A DNA stretch of 64,000 nucleotides, from positions 37,501-101,500 of the forward strand of contig ADNK01001587.1 in NCBI GenBank assembly GCA_000320545.1, in the 5' to 3' direction. The notes beneath the pieces are model-generated. The model had not been told where the DNA came from. It worked only from the letters and a program-made list of their open reading frames with translations, and did no database searches. The DNA comes from Bigelowiella natans CCMP2755 (Eukaryota > Cercozoa > Chlorarachniophyceae). This document shows positions 25,475 through 39,258 of the stretch, one piece after another (position 1 is the first letter of the stretch; every line of letters begins with the position of its first letter). Both the position numbers and the translations under genes were made by a program.

Positions 25475-27300
25475 ACACAGACTAAAGAAATGAAGTATGA
25501 GAGTGAAGCATTGTATGTGCCCAAATCTTCATGGGAAACAACTCTCAGCTAAATTTAGTTACAGTAAATTAGTAATATGTAGCAGACATAGGATGTATGA
25601 AAGGTAACAGATGGATGCTTGGTTAGGCGTTCTCATCCTGTCCGCCATGCACACATGCTAGCATGTAAAAACGGGCAGCGCATATATGCACTAGATCTAG
25701 AGATGTAGCCATTTATCATGTCTTGCAGAGGTGCGACGTGTGTCCATGCAATGTGGACCATGCCAGTCTAGCAGTGTGCATATGAAGAGTACGTACGCTA
25801 GTACGATACGATCGATGCGATATGTGCATGCATTCGTCTCTGCGCAGCATTTCTAGCTAGACGCGCGCGTGCTACTAGCTAGCACGATTAATGGTGCTGC
25901 TGCAATAACCGCATCATGCATCGTGGGCTAAATGGGCAGCATGGATCGGAGTCGATCCACCATGCATGCGCGCATGCATGCACACATCACATGTCGACGA
26001 CAGTGTAACTTAATGGTACACCGCTGGGACGACAAAATTAGACAAAATCGCACTCCTGACATCCGCGCTAAATTGTTTTGTTTAGGTAAAATCACCTCAT
26101 TTAATTGATTTTTTGTTCTTTAATTTGGACATGAATTCCAGTTTTCAAAATCTCAAAAATTGAATTTCTCCAAAACTAGACCATTGCGGCACTCAGGGCC
26201 AGTGCATTCATGTGCAGCTTCGCATGCTGCTCCTTGTGATGTGTTCCACGAATGCTTGGCGAGCATTTTAACCTTCCGGTGTACCCGCCCTGCGTGGGGG
26301 CAAGTTGCCACTACATGCTCGACACATGTCGTGTGATGACATGTGCCGCGTGCGTGCACCATGCATGCCATGTGCATGGACACATTTGTGCTGTGCGCAT
26401 GCTAGCGATAGCATGGCTGCACATCAGTCTAGCAGTGCTAGAGTGCCACATTGTGTCGTCCATGATGCACATGTTAATTTCATTGGACCACAGCTAGCAG
26501 CTGCATGCGAATGCACAGTCCACGCGCTCGCACCCGCAGATGGTATGGCGGTATAGTACGTGGCCTATGCTGTGGCATGTGGTATTGCACATCGCAAAAT
26601 AGCGTTCGCACAATCCGTGTCTATCCGCCAGCCCATCAACCTCACGCAGCGCATAAACAAGCTTGTTCGTTGCGTTAACAAACTAAGAGAGAGGCACGCC
26701 TGCTTTCGATTCGTTACTGTAGCAAGCGTAGCAATAGCATTCTGCCCGCCCATGCACGTGCAACGCAATTTTAACTTTCAGAGCATCGATCACTGTTTGC
26801 TAGCTAATGATGACTATCATCATCAATTGCATTCGCTTTTCGCTAATGTATCAAGGAAAATTGGAACGCACGATCGTAGCATGGTGCATGATAAACATAC
26901 TGCGCTTCAGACAACGGACACATATGTGGATGAGGATGCCCACCGTATGCACATGCATGTTATGTGCACAGCATGTTGTTAGGGTTGGGTTTTTATGTGA
27001 AAATCTTATGCATACAAGGGAAGTAAATTCCCAAAACGAGAACTCAAAACTATAGGCCTTCTTGCAACACAACGGACGCATCAAACACTTTCCTGACTTA
27101 TGCTATCTGCAGTACCCTTTTCTGCACCATGTCCTTTCAAAATGGAACCTAAATAATAACACACACACACAAATAACCAGGAAGGCGTGAATGAGACAGC
27201 AGAGAACCGTTCTAAACATTATAGGAATATACGAATAGGCGAAGCAACTGGTGTGTCGTCAGAGTAAGCTGCGAAATATATACATTCTAAAAAGATTTGT
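25475..27300. other. Convergent intergenic island, palindrome-rich
   Basis: No gene supported. About 25620-27000 is a large island between the aminotransferase 3' end and the 3' side of the transporter gene. It is rich in GCATGC, CATG, GCTAGC and GTGCAC-like words. It contains a perfect 20-bp palindrome (25961-25980) and a small hairpin (25942-25948 with 25953-25959, loop GAGT). Open frames here (for example 26560-26982) have no motifs and repeated CATG-derived His/Met/Cys residues, so I treat them as chance frames. Confidence 0.6.
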
Positions 27301-27899
27301 AAATTATGATAATCTTACTTAAGAAAGGTTTGGCAACTTCTGAGTCGTCTTCCGCTGTGTCCATGTAGGATACAATCTGTTGTAGTTGTAGGAGGAAGAA
27401 GAAGAGATAAATACGAAAGGAGATATTAATTCTCACATTACTACTGTTAACTTTGAGTTAATGATAAGGGTGTAGATTTCGTGTCCTACGTGCTGCAAAA
27501 TACTTCTACATGACTACCTCCTTCTTCCTTATAGTCATTCGTTTTTCATTGTAAACCACGTACGAGTGTGCTACGAATAAAGATAAAAGAGACTGATGAA
27601 AAGAGAAATGTCTCCTCATGGGTAGAATTCATATAAATCTATCGATTGTCAATGGAATTCTCCCAATATTATTCTTGGCGTGTTGGATGCCTATTTGTAT
27701 GGAATCTAAGGGTAAGATTTGTTCTTAACCCATCCACATTCATTGTTCTGCTTCTCTACTACGCTTGCTACTTCCACTACTACTGCTGTTACTTGTACTA
27801 CTCCTAACATACTCTAACACATCATTTCTTGACACCTGCGAAGGCCATACTGGTGATGATAATACCAGCGATGGAAAGTGGCGCTGTGCTCTAATGATA

Positions 27900-27901
<2 letters not shown>

Positions 27902-27978
<77 letters not shown>

Positions 27979-28001
27979 CACAATCCATTTTATAAGCTAG
28001 A

Positions 28002-28042
<41 letters not shown>
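27902..28042. repeat. Two (TA)n runs followed by (GA)n
   Basis: TA runs at about 27902-27934 and 27943-27976, then GA at about 28007-28042, just before the first supported transporter exons. Confidence 0.9.
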
Positions 28043-28046
<4 letters not shown>

Positions 28047-28099
28047 GAGAGGGATGAGGGGGGAAGGGTGGAGGAGAAGAGAGAGTTCATAATACAATA

Positions 28100-28963
28100 T
28101 CCTATCAGATGTAGCGCGCTCTATGTTACGAAAATTGCATTTCTATATCTTTGGACTCGCGTTGATTTAAGTACTGCTAGAGCAAAAGCAACCTGTTTGA
28201 AGAAAAGATATGATAATGCAATAGTAACACCAGTCTTGAAACCCTTAGAGGACAGGAAGAAGTAGTAATTTGATGAAGAAGAACATGTATTAGAAACCAT
28301 TAACGTAAAGCGGTGGATTGATGGACGATGACAAAAGTAACCACAGAGACAATCAGCCGTTTCGAGTGGAAATAGGCATCATTATCTTGAATATTCTTGA
28401 CAAACTAATGACTTTCTTGAAGTATGAGCATAATGGAAGAAGATGCTACTACTACTAAGGATCATTATCATGATCACAGAAAATTCTACGATACAAATCT
28501 TGTTGGCCGCTATTATTTTACCCCTGCGACTGCGAAGTAAACACTTGATGTGTACTTTATCAAAGCAATCTAGGGGGAGGGTTGGCACACGAGATAACAA
28601 GTATTTTGTCATATTTCTTTCCGCTCACTTTAGTTGCAATTGCGATCATGATTTCAAAGTAATCTGTCGTTCATATCTGTTGTCTTCCACCTCCTCTCCC
28701 TCCTCCCACTTCTCCTCTGACTACTTTTTCTTCTACTGATCTTATCATTACTACCGAGGTAAGATTATACGCTACGGCCATTGTGCATCCAGCAAGAAGA
28801 AGCAGCATCACATGTAACCATCCATACTATTCGTGGTCCGTAATCAAAGGTAAATTAGAATAATGAAGTACACAAAAAGTAGTATTTCATCGAAGCAATT
28901 TACCTTCTCTACAGCGTCAACAAACATCGGGAGATCTCCCATCATTAGCGACACTGGAACTAA

Positions 28964-29002
<39 letters not shown>

Positions 29003-30413
29003 GGTTAGGAAGATGTTATTTACGCTTCATATAATAAATACAGCAGCAGTCTCTCCTAATTATTGTGAACTACTACTGTTGTTGATTGTTGTTGGTTTTG
29101 TTTTGTTTTTACATAGGAGAATGATGGAAGGAATAGAAGTATAGAGAAGAATATCCAGAACTTGCAGTACAACTCTTTGTCCACCAAGGAAAAATCCAGT
29201 CAGTACCAACTGTGGAAACAACAAAGACAATGTCCATCATCTTTGAATTATACCAAGTTTCTTATTCTTCTTATTCTTCTTGAAAATAAAAGCTCAAATT
29301 TCCTTTTCTGTGACCTGAAATGTGCTTCCAAGAATGGAAGACAGGCAGAGCGACACTCCGATAAACTCAAAATCCTTTAATAATAATTTTGTACAAACGA
29401 GCCTCAGAAGAAGAAAGTCATTTATGCTCATAACTGCGGAGGATGATGGTAGGTACATCGTATTTAGGATCATCATCTTTGTCTATACGGAAATTAGCGG
29501 ACAATGACTACAAAAGTACTACTACTACTACTACTCTGCTACAATGACTACCGTTGAAGTTGCAACCCCCAAGACTAGTCCAAAGCAGAGAATGGCTAGA
29601 GTGCTCTTTGTTTACCAAAATAGGCAGCAGCATATGATTACACCCATCAGCGTCAATGTCATCTCCATCATCTCCATCATCTCCATCATCATTATCATCA
29701 TCCTTTATAGAAAGATATGAACATGTCCGAAATCATGTTTGATGACGCTACTACCATGTTTGCCAGTGAGTATCTTTTTCCCTCCACAAAGTAGGCGACA
29801 AGAGCAACGGTCACAGGAGACATTGATCTATTTATAAGTTGTACGGACTATTTGCTCTATGTAGCATAAGTTGTATAGTGAAAAGTAACGAAATCATCAT
29901 TCACAAGTAAACAATTATTTGGTGACTTGGTTCTATTTACTTAGTTGTACCGTATCATTTGGTTGATGGCAATTGAGCAGAACATAAGTGAGACGTTGTT
30001 GAGCGCAATGGAAAGGACGAATCCGAAAGGGATAATTAGGAGCTTGCAAAACATCGCTGTCATCACATCAGTTATGTTGATGAATATGTCATATATCACG
30101 TAACTCAACGAAGGAAAGGTAACAAATCTCAACAGTGTAGTAGGAGGCATGAATAGCTGTGATGATCTTAACAAAAAGAAGTAGGGAAGAAGAGAGAGAG
30201 AGGGAGATGCTGACAAATGATACATAAATGTGTGTTTGTTTGCACAAAGTAAGGATATATCGCACTGATTCTAATGTGTGTTTGTTTGTAGGGTGTATCG
30301 CTCTAATTCTAAGTTTGATCAAAACTCTACAAAGTACTACAAAAGTATGATGACGTTTGTTATTTTAATTCATGCACGCATTACAACTATTATTCTTCCC
30401 GTTTCGATATCAT

Positions 30414-30451
<38 letters not shown>

Positions 30452-31465
30452 ACTACAGCTGCTCAAGATTTGCTATACTATACCTTGGCCTTCAATAGGA
30501 GCACGGGTGTAAAAAGAAGGGAATATCATGCAGATTCCGGCGGCGATGAAACACGCAATCTGATAAGAATCAGCAATACACGCCCCAAAAGGTATTTCAT
30601 CACTTCATCATCATCAGTTAGATTGTTTGCTACTGATGTTAATCTCGTGGGTTATTCCTAATTATGGATTTGCTACTGATGTTAATCTCGTGGATTATTC
30701 CTAATTATGGAGTGCTAGATTGCTTGCTACTGATGTTAATCTCGTGGATTATTCGTGATTATGGAGTGCCAAAATTTGATTTACCTGATGTGTCATCGTC
30801 ACAAATACAGGAATTTTTAGCGGTCCAGTGAAGAGCCACTTATTGAACACGTTTAGCGCCACGTTGAGAGCAAGGTATCTAGTACGATAAATTACCAGCA
30901 TCAAACAAATGATTTCCATGAAAAACTGAGAGATTTTAGTTATGTTGTGATGGTTAACGTACATCAAGAGTAGAATTATTGCCATAATTCCATCAAATTT
31001 GAGCTTGTCTTCTTGTGAGTTCATATTACTGCTATGGCCCTCTTCCCTTTCCACCTTCTTAGGAGCAGCTTTTGAAGCATCATCGTTACTAGGTATCTGC
31101 TTGTTCCTTTCTTCTTCTTCCTGCATTCCTCCTTCCTCTGCCAAGTCACCACCATTCCCCATTTCTCCGCTGCTTCCTCCAATGTTGCTGTCACTAGAAT
31201 AAGATTGGGAAGAGGCAGCAGCTAGAGTAGTTTGGGGTGAGTTTTCACCACTTCCACTATCCTGTATCAACCATAGTAAAACAGTAAAAACTAATAAGAG
31301 ATTTGCCCATGTCTTTCTTCACCAATATTATCAATAATTCTGTTGCAGTGGCGCAAGCTGCACCATGCCACATTGAAAGAAGATGGTAGAGGTGCTTACT
31401 TGATGGGTTTGTACGTATTGTCGCTTTACATCTTGTGCAGCATCTGTTTTATCATTTGCAACCAT
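28100..31465 (-). CDS. Triose-phosphate / nucleotide-sugar transporter family protein (SLC35-like)
   Basis: A polytopic antiporter of the drug/metabolite transporter superfamily, probably in Golgi, ER or plastid membrane. The ATG at 31465 opens exon 31415-31465. It joins exon 30785-31260, which begins with about 90 hydrophilic Ser/Gly/Glu-rich residues. The exon ends with hydrophobic segments and the family signature YLALNVALNVFNKWLF, then GPLKIPVFVTMTHQ. Exon 29951-30056 encodes PFGFVLSIALNNVSLMFCS and AINQMIR, the second signature (asparagine-rich helix plus NQM). Later minus-strand pieces fit the C-terminal half: GLVLGVATSTVVIVAE near 29545-29610, DFEFIGVSLCLSSILGSTFQ near 29300-29380, and VPVSLMMGDLPMFVDAVE near 28915-28970. 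The stop was not located; the end at 28100 is approximate. Substrate cannot be told. An internal intron near 30940 within the second exon is possible. Confidence 0.75.
28966..28996. repeat. (TA)n microsatellite
   Basis: TA run in a transporter intron. Confidence 0.9.
30413..30451. repeat. (CTA)n microsatellite
   Basis: Trinucleotide run in a transporter intron. Confidence 0.9.
30621..30770. repeat. Three tandem copies of a ~50-bp unit
   Basis: Units start at about 30621, 30667 and 30718 and share the core TTGCTACTGATGTTAATCTC followed by GTGG. They lie within the intron just past the 5' splice site (30785) of a transporter exon. Confidence 0.9.
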
Positions 31466-31825
31466 TGTAGTATCCAACCTGTGATGATAAGAGTAATTAG
31501 AGCAGTTTCGTTCGAATACATAGACTACTATATTTTCTCGCATTTCTCATTATTTCAATTTATGCCCGCCCTCCCCTCCCTCCCCTCCCTCTTCCCCTCC
31601 AACGCCGAGGCAGTAACACCCAGCTCAAATCGACGATCTCCGGTTTGAATATTCAAAATGCCGACAAAGTTTTCATAATAAATAATTCTTTCAAAATTTC
31701 GGTCAAACACAACAGCGCAATATGCATCTCGAGGGAAACTCCTTGTTGACATCATCTCCGAATGATCTCGAACATCATCTCCGAATGATCTCGGAGAATA
31801 TGAACGAAAAGGTTTCCTGACATCC
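31466..31825. promoter_or_regulatory. Divergent promoter gap, transporter and dioxygenase genes
   Basis: About 360 bp between two start codons facing away from each other. It has a C-rich stretch near 31565-31605 and a 23-bp tandem repeat (ACATCATCTCCGAATGATCT core) at about 31749-31795. No palindrome-island words. Confidence 0.45.
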
Positions 31826-34800
31826 ATGGACATCATGGAACAGGATACGAGGAAAGAAGAGAAGAAGGCAAAAGAGGCAGATAATAATAGTAGCATTGCG
31901 TGCCCTAACTGTGAGGAACCCTTGGAAAGGTGTCTATTGTATTTGCATGTACAAAAATAAGTGTTCCTCCTCAATGTATCTTCTTACTTTGCGTTAATAT
32001 TACTATTTTTATCACCCGAAGATATTGGTCGATATGTCCTGCCTGTCTCTGCCCGATAAAGAAAATGCACGCAGTAGCCTGTTTAGGGTGTCGACTCCAA
32101 GGTGAATTATGGCCTATGCTTCTAATTTGAATAGCACTGAGAAATATCGAGCAAAACAGGCTGCAGCATGTTCCCATGGACAAAAATACAACTTGTTGGA
32201 ATTAGGTACATTTTACGTTCCGCGTACGCTCTCCCCCCCATTTTATTGCGATCAAACTGTGAGCCACATCGGCACAAGAAAATTACGAAAGGCGCTTTTT
32301 CGAAACAAAACTTCTTCACACCAGTCACAGGGTAGCTTGACTCAGGAAAAACTGCTTCGCTGTGACCGTGTTCCTAGGTATGATTGTATGGTGCTATTTC
32401 TACTTGTCCTGCTTGGTATTGTTTGTTAAACACGGTAAGCAAGACATGTACACGTCCGTTTATTGCGAAAATTTGTCGTTGTTTTTGGTTCACTAGGCCT
32501 CACTGGAGAATATGCCCTGATTGTAAAGCACCCTTGCAGAAGAAGAAGAAGAAGGAGAAGAAGAAGAGGGAGAAGCGCTTAGTTTCCATCAAACCACCAA
32601 AGCCATCACCCCCTTTATCATCATCTCCTACAAAATCATCATCATTGTGTCACTGGAGTAGCCGCAATGGGTTAGCGTGCACGTCATGCAATCGTATGCG
32701 GTTGCCGTCTCTATTCTTTTGCTCTACCAAATGTTCAATAGCTCGCTGTGGGGGAGGAGGAGGAGGAGGAGAAACCCCTAAGATTCGAATCATACACGGC
32801 ACTTCGACTAATGCTTCTTCAGAGAATATAGAGCAACCTAAATGTTACGAGCATTTGGTGTTATCGAAGAGCTTCACAACAGATAAGTATCATTTGACTC
32901 AAAAGCACATAAAGGTGAGTAATATGTGTGATGTTATAATAATTTATAAGATAATGTTGATGATGCTGACGAATACGCATCAATCTTCCCAATCATGTTG
33001 GTAAGTAAGACATATAGTACAGTATCTACTTCTTTATCATGATTGCTTCTCTCATCGATCGATCTCATTTGTTTATCATGCATAGTAACAATGTGGCGTG
33101 ATGATTTTCTAGGATTATGGAGAAAAAGGCGTTGTGCTACTCAAAGATTTCTTAAATAAAAAAGACGTGAGCATCTTAACTAAATATATCAAAGCTATCA
33201 CCTACAGCACTTGCAGTGAAGAAAGTAATAACAGCAAATCTTCCAGCAATATGGCAGTAACTTCGTCCTCCATTCGGTGTGATGATGATGCTGCTAATGA
33301 TGATTATGATTATGATGATGGTGATGGTGGTGCTGGTGGCACCAACACGGAAGAGAAGGAAGCGTGGGCTCAGATGATGCAAAATAAGCGGAAAGAAGCT
33401 GGCGACTACAAAATACTAGAAAGCAGCACGAATGGCAACAACAACAACAACAACAACAAGGGTAATAATTGCGATGATGATAGAAATAATGACCAAAGTA
33501 TGAGGCCTCCAAAAAGCAGCACGCATGGTAGTTCTAGCGATAGTAGTAGCAGTAGTAGTGAGAAGAAGACTAGTAGTCCTTTTCTTCGTGTCCACAATTT
33601 GTGGAAACAATCAGCTCAAGTTGAGATCCTTGTCAAATCGCAACGATTGTGCCAGGTGATATGATGATGATGATGATGATGATGACGATGAGCTGATTTC
33701 TTGCTTTATTAAGGAGAAAAAGCAGAAACAACAACAACAACAATAAGAACAACAACAACAACTGAGTCATCATCACAATACGAAGAGGCCCATGATGCTA
33801 CTACGACGCACGATGACGATGTTATGAAGTCCTAAGCTACATTATTCATCAATTTGTGGAAAATATACTAAATATGATTCACCGAGAATTGTTTAGCTAC
33901 GAGTACATGTAGTACCAAAAGACGATGATGATGATAGTATTTACAGATAGATCGTCGAGGTGTTAGACAGAAGGGAAATATAGATAGAGTGAGGGAGAAG
34001 TGAGAAATGATTTATATAGGAGAAGCAGATACTATATACAAATTATATTCAAGATAAATGATTTAGATGGGCTTGCAATTAGCATCATCTTCATTATCAA
34101 CGACAGCTAATCTACCTTATGGAATTATCACCATCATTGCCCATCATCCTACTTACTACTTGTTTGTTAATACCAGTCTCTTCACTAAACATGCGATTAT
34201 TATTATAAATTCAAGGTCGCTGCTAAACTTTTGGGAGTGAATTCGGTACGATTGTATCAAGATTCTGCATTCTTCAAGCAAAGTGGCGCTACTTCATCAC
34301 CTTGGCATCAAGATCAGCTCGCTTCTCCGTTGACATGTGCTACGAAATTCATCACTTTTTGGATCCCTCTTACCAACCTCTCCCGTGGACACGGACTACT
34401 ACGATATGCGGAAGGCTCTCATGTCGTTAACTATAAGACCATAGGTCACAGAGAAATGCCTTTATCTAAGGTAGGAAGCTTTGATAATAGCGTAACTGAG
34501 GCGAAGATAAGAGCATCTGGCTTTAATGTGTTTCAAATGGACCTCATATCTGTGGGAGACATCATTGCCCACCATGGATGGCTTCTGCACGCTTCCTCAC
34601 CGAATACTACAAACAAAACAAGATTTGCTTTTGCAATAAGTTATTTTGAAGATGGAGGACGTGTGAATAGCCATGCACGTGCTGGGATATGCGATGATTT
34701 ACGTGAATGGACTCGTTGGATTTCGAAGGTAAAAAAAGTAGTACTGTAATGAAGTTTCAGTCTGAATAAAATAAGCAAGACAGCAAAGTAAACGTGATTG

Positions 34801-34891
34801 TTGTTGTATATGTATACATTAGGTGGGGGCTGGTGGGGTTGTCAACAGCGATGAGCACACACCTTTAGTGTGGTCGTTAAACAGAACTTGA
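31826..34891 (+). CDS. Zinc-ribbon - phytanoyl-CoA dioxygenase (PhyH) family fusion
   Basis: Predicted Fe(II)/2-oxoglutarate oxygenase; substrate unknown. Exon 31826-31929 joins 32022-32101 in frame and gives CPNCEEPLERYWSICPAC followed by CPIKKMHAVACLGC, a double-zinc-ribbon-like region. Exon 32497-32914 adds WRICPDCKAPL, a Lys-rich linker and CTSCNRMRLPSLFFCSTKC, which looks like another zinc finger. Exon 33113-33655 begins the PhyH fold (YGEKGVVLLKDFLNKKDV), has an Asp/Asn/Ser-rich insert, and ends LRVHNLWKQSAQVEILVKSQ. It joins 34216-34728 in frame: LLGVNSVRLYQDSAFFKQSG, WHQD (HxD iron ligands), HHGWLLHASSPN (distal His) and TRFAFAISYFED (2-oxoglutarate Arg). The last exon 34823-34891 ends EHTPLVWSLNRT, TGA. 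The link between 32101 and 32497 is out of phase as drawn, so a small exon or another splice site is missing there. Confidence 0.82.
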
Positions 34892-36473
34892 AGTATAGAT
34901 AACGTGTTCTTGTTCCACACATAAGGGGGTTGGTTCATCGAGTATAAAAACGCTAAAATAGGATGAGATGCTCACATTACTGGTACTGTTGGTCGATTAT
35001 TTGGTGGACACCATCATGATCGAAGGAAAGGGAATATGTGTTGTATGACGCTCCTAATTATCAGCCCACCAGTGCGATGTATGCAGCATATGCCCAGTAT
35101 GTATCTAGGTGTGTGTACATGTACACATTGTGTGTATGGTACTAGTTGTAAGGTCTGATTGCGAATGATCGAACGTATGCATCACCATGTAGCAACAAAT
35201 TGTGCGCAACGTATAAACGTATAAACGAAGTGATGCTGTGACGTGTGCTGAAGCTGAAATTTTTGCGATCGAAAAACAGGCACAAACAAACCGCAAGCAT
35301 GACCAACCTAGCAAGTGGTGGGGCTAATTTGATGATGCTTGCGTTGGTCGCACACGTGCGCTGATCACAGCAAAAGTTTGCATTTTTGGCATGAAGCAGT
35401 GCGGATTGCCATCAGAGTCAATCACTATGCACAATGACATACTAGCATAGCTAGATAGTGCACAGCCAGTTCAAACGCGCACACCTTGCCAAAAATGAGT
35501 TTTTCTCGGCAACCAAAGGTCAGTAGGAGCTGAGGTTATAAGCGCAATCTTAGAGCTCTGATTCCGTTCTTAAAAATGAACCAACCACATTCATTTCTAA
35601 CTCCGTGCTAGCGTGGGCGTCGCTTCAATTTTCAATAATGAAAATTCGCGTGCCCTCCCATTTCATTTTCTCCGGGCACAGCGCGCACGCTTCTAGACTT
35701 TTTGGACTAGCGCGGCGAACATTTGTCCAATTTTGGACTTTTTTGCAGATTCAGAACCGTCTTGATGAGAGCTTTGATGAGTGTTCAACCAATTTCATCA
35801 GAATGCATAACAGACACAGCATTAGAATATACACCACATGCACTAGATCGGCCAAGGGAAAAATCTTCAAAAAAAAAAGTCAAAATGGCCTCTAGGCCTC
35901 TTTGGCGCAAATCTGTCTAGCTGTGCCAAAACCACTTGTTCTGGCGCATTTTGGATGCTTTTCTTTATAAACTTGCTATAATATACTATACATCTTACTC
36001 GCATTGTCGCTGAATAAGCGCATTGCACGTAGTTCTAAGGTTGAACAATGTGCGGACGACGCCCCTCTGTGCAACACAACTAGCGCCACCACATGCTCAA
36101 GCTAGCAAGTTAGCGCGTTCTAGCGTTGCATGCACGCACAATGCAGCGATCCAAAAGTCCAAACATTTCGACAGATCTGCGTTTGCTTGCTCTAGTGCTG
36201 TCTAGCTGTGCACGCACGCGAGTTTGAACACATGTCTAGATGTGCCTGCCGCATGACCACAAAAAGGTGCACCCATTTCATTTCATCCATCTCATATGTG
36301 CATGCATAGTCTTGCTTACCTCACGTAGTCTGCTTGCCGCATGTATAATTGTCTTTGCGCCTGTAAAGGGACAAATCATGACTCTCTGAACTATACTGCT
36401 GCTGCTGTTTTTACGGGTTCGCCATGCTAGTTAAAATGCTGCGACGAGCTCTTGTCTTCATTATAGATGCTAC
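34892..36473. other. Convergent intergenic island
   Basis: No gene supported between the dioxygenase stop (34891) and the helicase stop (36474). About 35100-36420 is richer in GC, CATG, CTAG and GTGCAC-like words than the flanking genes. Open frames (for example 35605-35895) lack motifs. Confidence 0.6.
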
Positions 36474-36750
36474 TCATTTACTTCGCCCCCGTGGCAAAGA
36501 AAACGAAGGAAGCGCATCCTCTGAATCCTCGTCTTTCTCACTAGTGTTGTCAATATCTTCTTCACTATCTTCAATGATTCGATTTGTATTTTTGTTCCTC
36601 ATCATTACTACAGGCTGCTGCTTTCGTGAACGTAACATAGTCGTAGTAGTAGTTTCGTCTGCAGACTTGATCATTATTCCGGTGATAGGATCGATAACAG
36701 AGTCATTATTGCGGTGCATGCTATGATGAGAATGGGAGTATTTACTAGGG

Positions 36751-36787
<37 letters not shown>

Positions 36788-38862
36788 TTCCATCAATTTG
36801 TCGTTTATTAATTTTTGTTGTTGTTCTTCGCTTCTTATTTTTGCGAAGGCTGCCAGTGCTCACTGTTAAAGATTTGTTCTTTCCTTCCCAACGTTGGTAT
36901 ATATCAGACTCAAACTCATCAGCGGAATTTTCTCTCTCGTACTCCTCTTCCTTCTCATTTCTGTTCTTCCTTTTCTTTCTTGATCTTTTATGGAAATGAT
37001 CGGTATCAGATAATAATAACCTCTTCTTCCCAGAGAAGCCACCATACGTTGTTTCTTTTGTTGTCCTCTGATTGAAGTCTTTCTTTTCTTTTTGTTGTTG
37101 TTGTTGTTGTTGTTGTTCTTCTTCTTCTTCTTGAACTTCTTTTACTTCTTTTATTTCGAGTTTATCATCATCAGATGATGACAGTGAGAACCGACGTTGG
37201 GGATTATGCGTTTTTGTCTTCTTCTGTTTTCCCTTCCAGGACACCGTTGCTTTCCGATTTTTTTGATGTTGGTGCTGCTGCATCTTCTCACCATTTTTCA
37301 AACGTCGCAGCATTTCATCGAATGATAGGGGTACACGAACCAGATATCTGCCAACAGAATAAGCATTAGTGATACTAATACCATGGTACTACGTCAAATC
37401 CGTCATTCCAATCACTCACAATTCATGATTATTTACATCTCCATCACAATGATTCTTATACTGACAAACATGGCTACTACTATATTGATTCCTATGCTTA
37501 TTAAAAACAACACTATACCGTTGATTGTTCCTGGAAAGATAAGCTGAAACACTGACACTACCAACAACGACGTAGCTACAGCAAGAACAATATAATAAGA
37601 ATGATGCTCTGTTGAGGAAACGATCTATTATCAATATACCAATAAGTAGTAGTGGTAGAAGTAGTTGTTGTAGAGATGAATTCGAGACCTCCCCCCCCCC
37701 CCCCCCCGCCCTCCCACACACTAGATGCAAAAGTACCTGTTACATGCATATGCTGTATGCCTGAACTTTTCCTTCAGAAGCTATAGCAGCAGCAGCAGCA
37801 GCAACAACCACACAAAATCAGCGCATACAAAAAAAAGAATTTAGAATTTACAAATAAAAAGATGTCATCATCATCCTCATCATCGTATCCTCTACTAATC
37901 TTCCTCTCTATAGCCCACTATATTAACATGAGGAAAAGGCTGCTTAAATAGTGATAATCTCTCTATCCTAATATACTCCTCACCCCATCCATAATCATTT
38001 TAGTAACAACGTGTGTAGCCTGATCCTTCGTCAGCTTTACGAAGAAGAAGAAAAAGAAGAAGAAGAAGAAGTCTATAAAGAGAGAATAATACGCACTAGG
38101 ATAAAAACATAAGACTACATGAAAACGAATTATGTGCACATTTTATACTAGCAGCAGCAGCAGAAGGAGGACAGTGATGAGGATGATACGAGAAAATAAT
38201 AGTTGTAAAACAAAGCAGAGCTACACTAACTGCTACTACTACTACTACTACTACTACTACTATTACTACGGAATTACATCTCCTTTTCATCCCCCTCCTC
38301 CTCCTTCTCCTCCTCCATATTGTCGTTAATCATCACAACAAGTGCTACTACTAGTGTATTTAATAATTGATGCTGCATAATTGATGATGCATACCTTCTT
38401 CGGCCAACAAGACCCCTTCGCTGCTGTTGTTGTCTTCTTTTTAGCTGCTTTGTACCTAGGAAAGGGATCATAGTAAAGAAATTTGAAGTACTACTCAGCA
38501 AAATAACAACAACAATGACAGCAGTAATAATAACAATTATAAGAATATTACGTAGTAGAAAGCAGCAGTACCATAAGTCCACCAGCTGAATAGCAGTTAC
38601 ACCCTTCCTCGTCATCTTCTTCTTCTTCTTCTTCATCTTCTTCTTCATTTTTTGTAGCTGCCCCCCTCCCATGGTAGGTTGAGTGTCAGATTGAGCACCC
38701 CCACTACTACTAGTACTACTACTTTGAAGAAGCTCATTTGTCTAAGAGCAAAAGAGAAGGAAGATGACGACTATAAGCATGATGAAAATAACAATGAGGA
38801 AGATGTTGTGCTACGTTCTTAGTCATCTGCAACTTGCGCCTTCTAGTTACTACTTACTATCA

Positions 38863-38899
<37 letters not shown>

Positions 38900-39193
38900 C
38901 ATGATCTGTATGCCTTGAGCGCAATCATACTCAGTATAGTACTCATTATCATCCGAATTCGAAATATTACTACTGATAGATGATAACAGTAACGACGACG
39001 ATGATAATGATGATGTTGATGATGATGATGATGATGAACAATAACAGTCAGCACATGAAACAACAATAATAGGAATATTAGTAGTAGGGCATGAGCGTGT
39101 GATATTGCCTCCTCCTTTGATGAATTTGGCGTTGACAGCAGTTGTCGCACATCCCTTTGCATTGTGAAGGAGTCAATACCTCTCCAAAGTATC

Positions 39194-39258
<65 letters not shown>

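Noticed and set aside
26560..26982. 140-codon plus-strand open frame in an island
   Set aside because: No domain, no splice context, composition dictated by CATG/GCATGC words; it sits in a convergent gap.
36815..37369. Plus-strand frames opposite the helicase tail
   Set aside because: Shadow frames of the minus-strand charged tail, which joins in phase to the conserved C-terminal RECQ exons.
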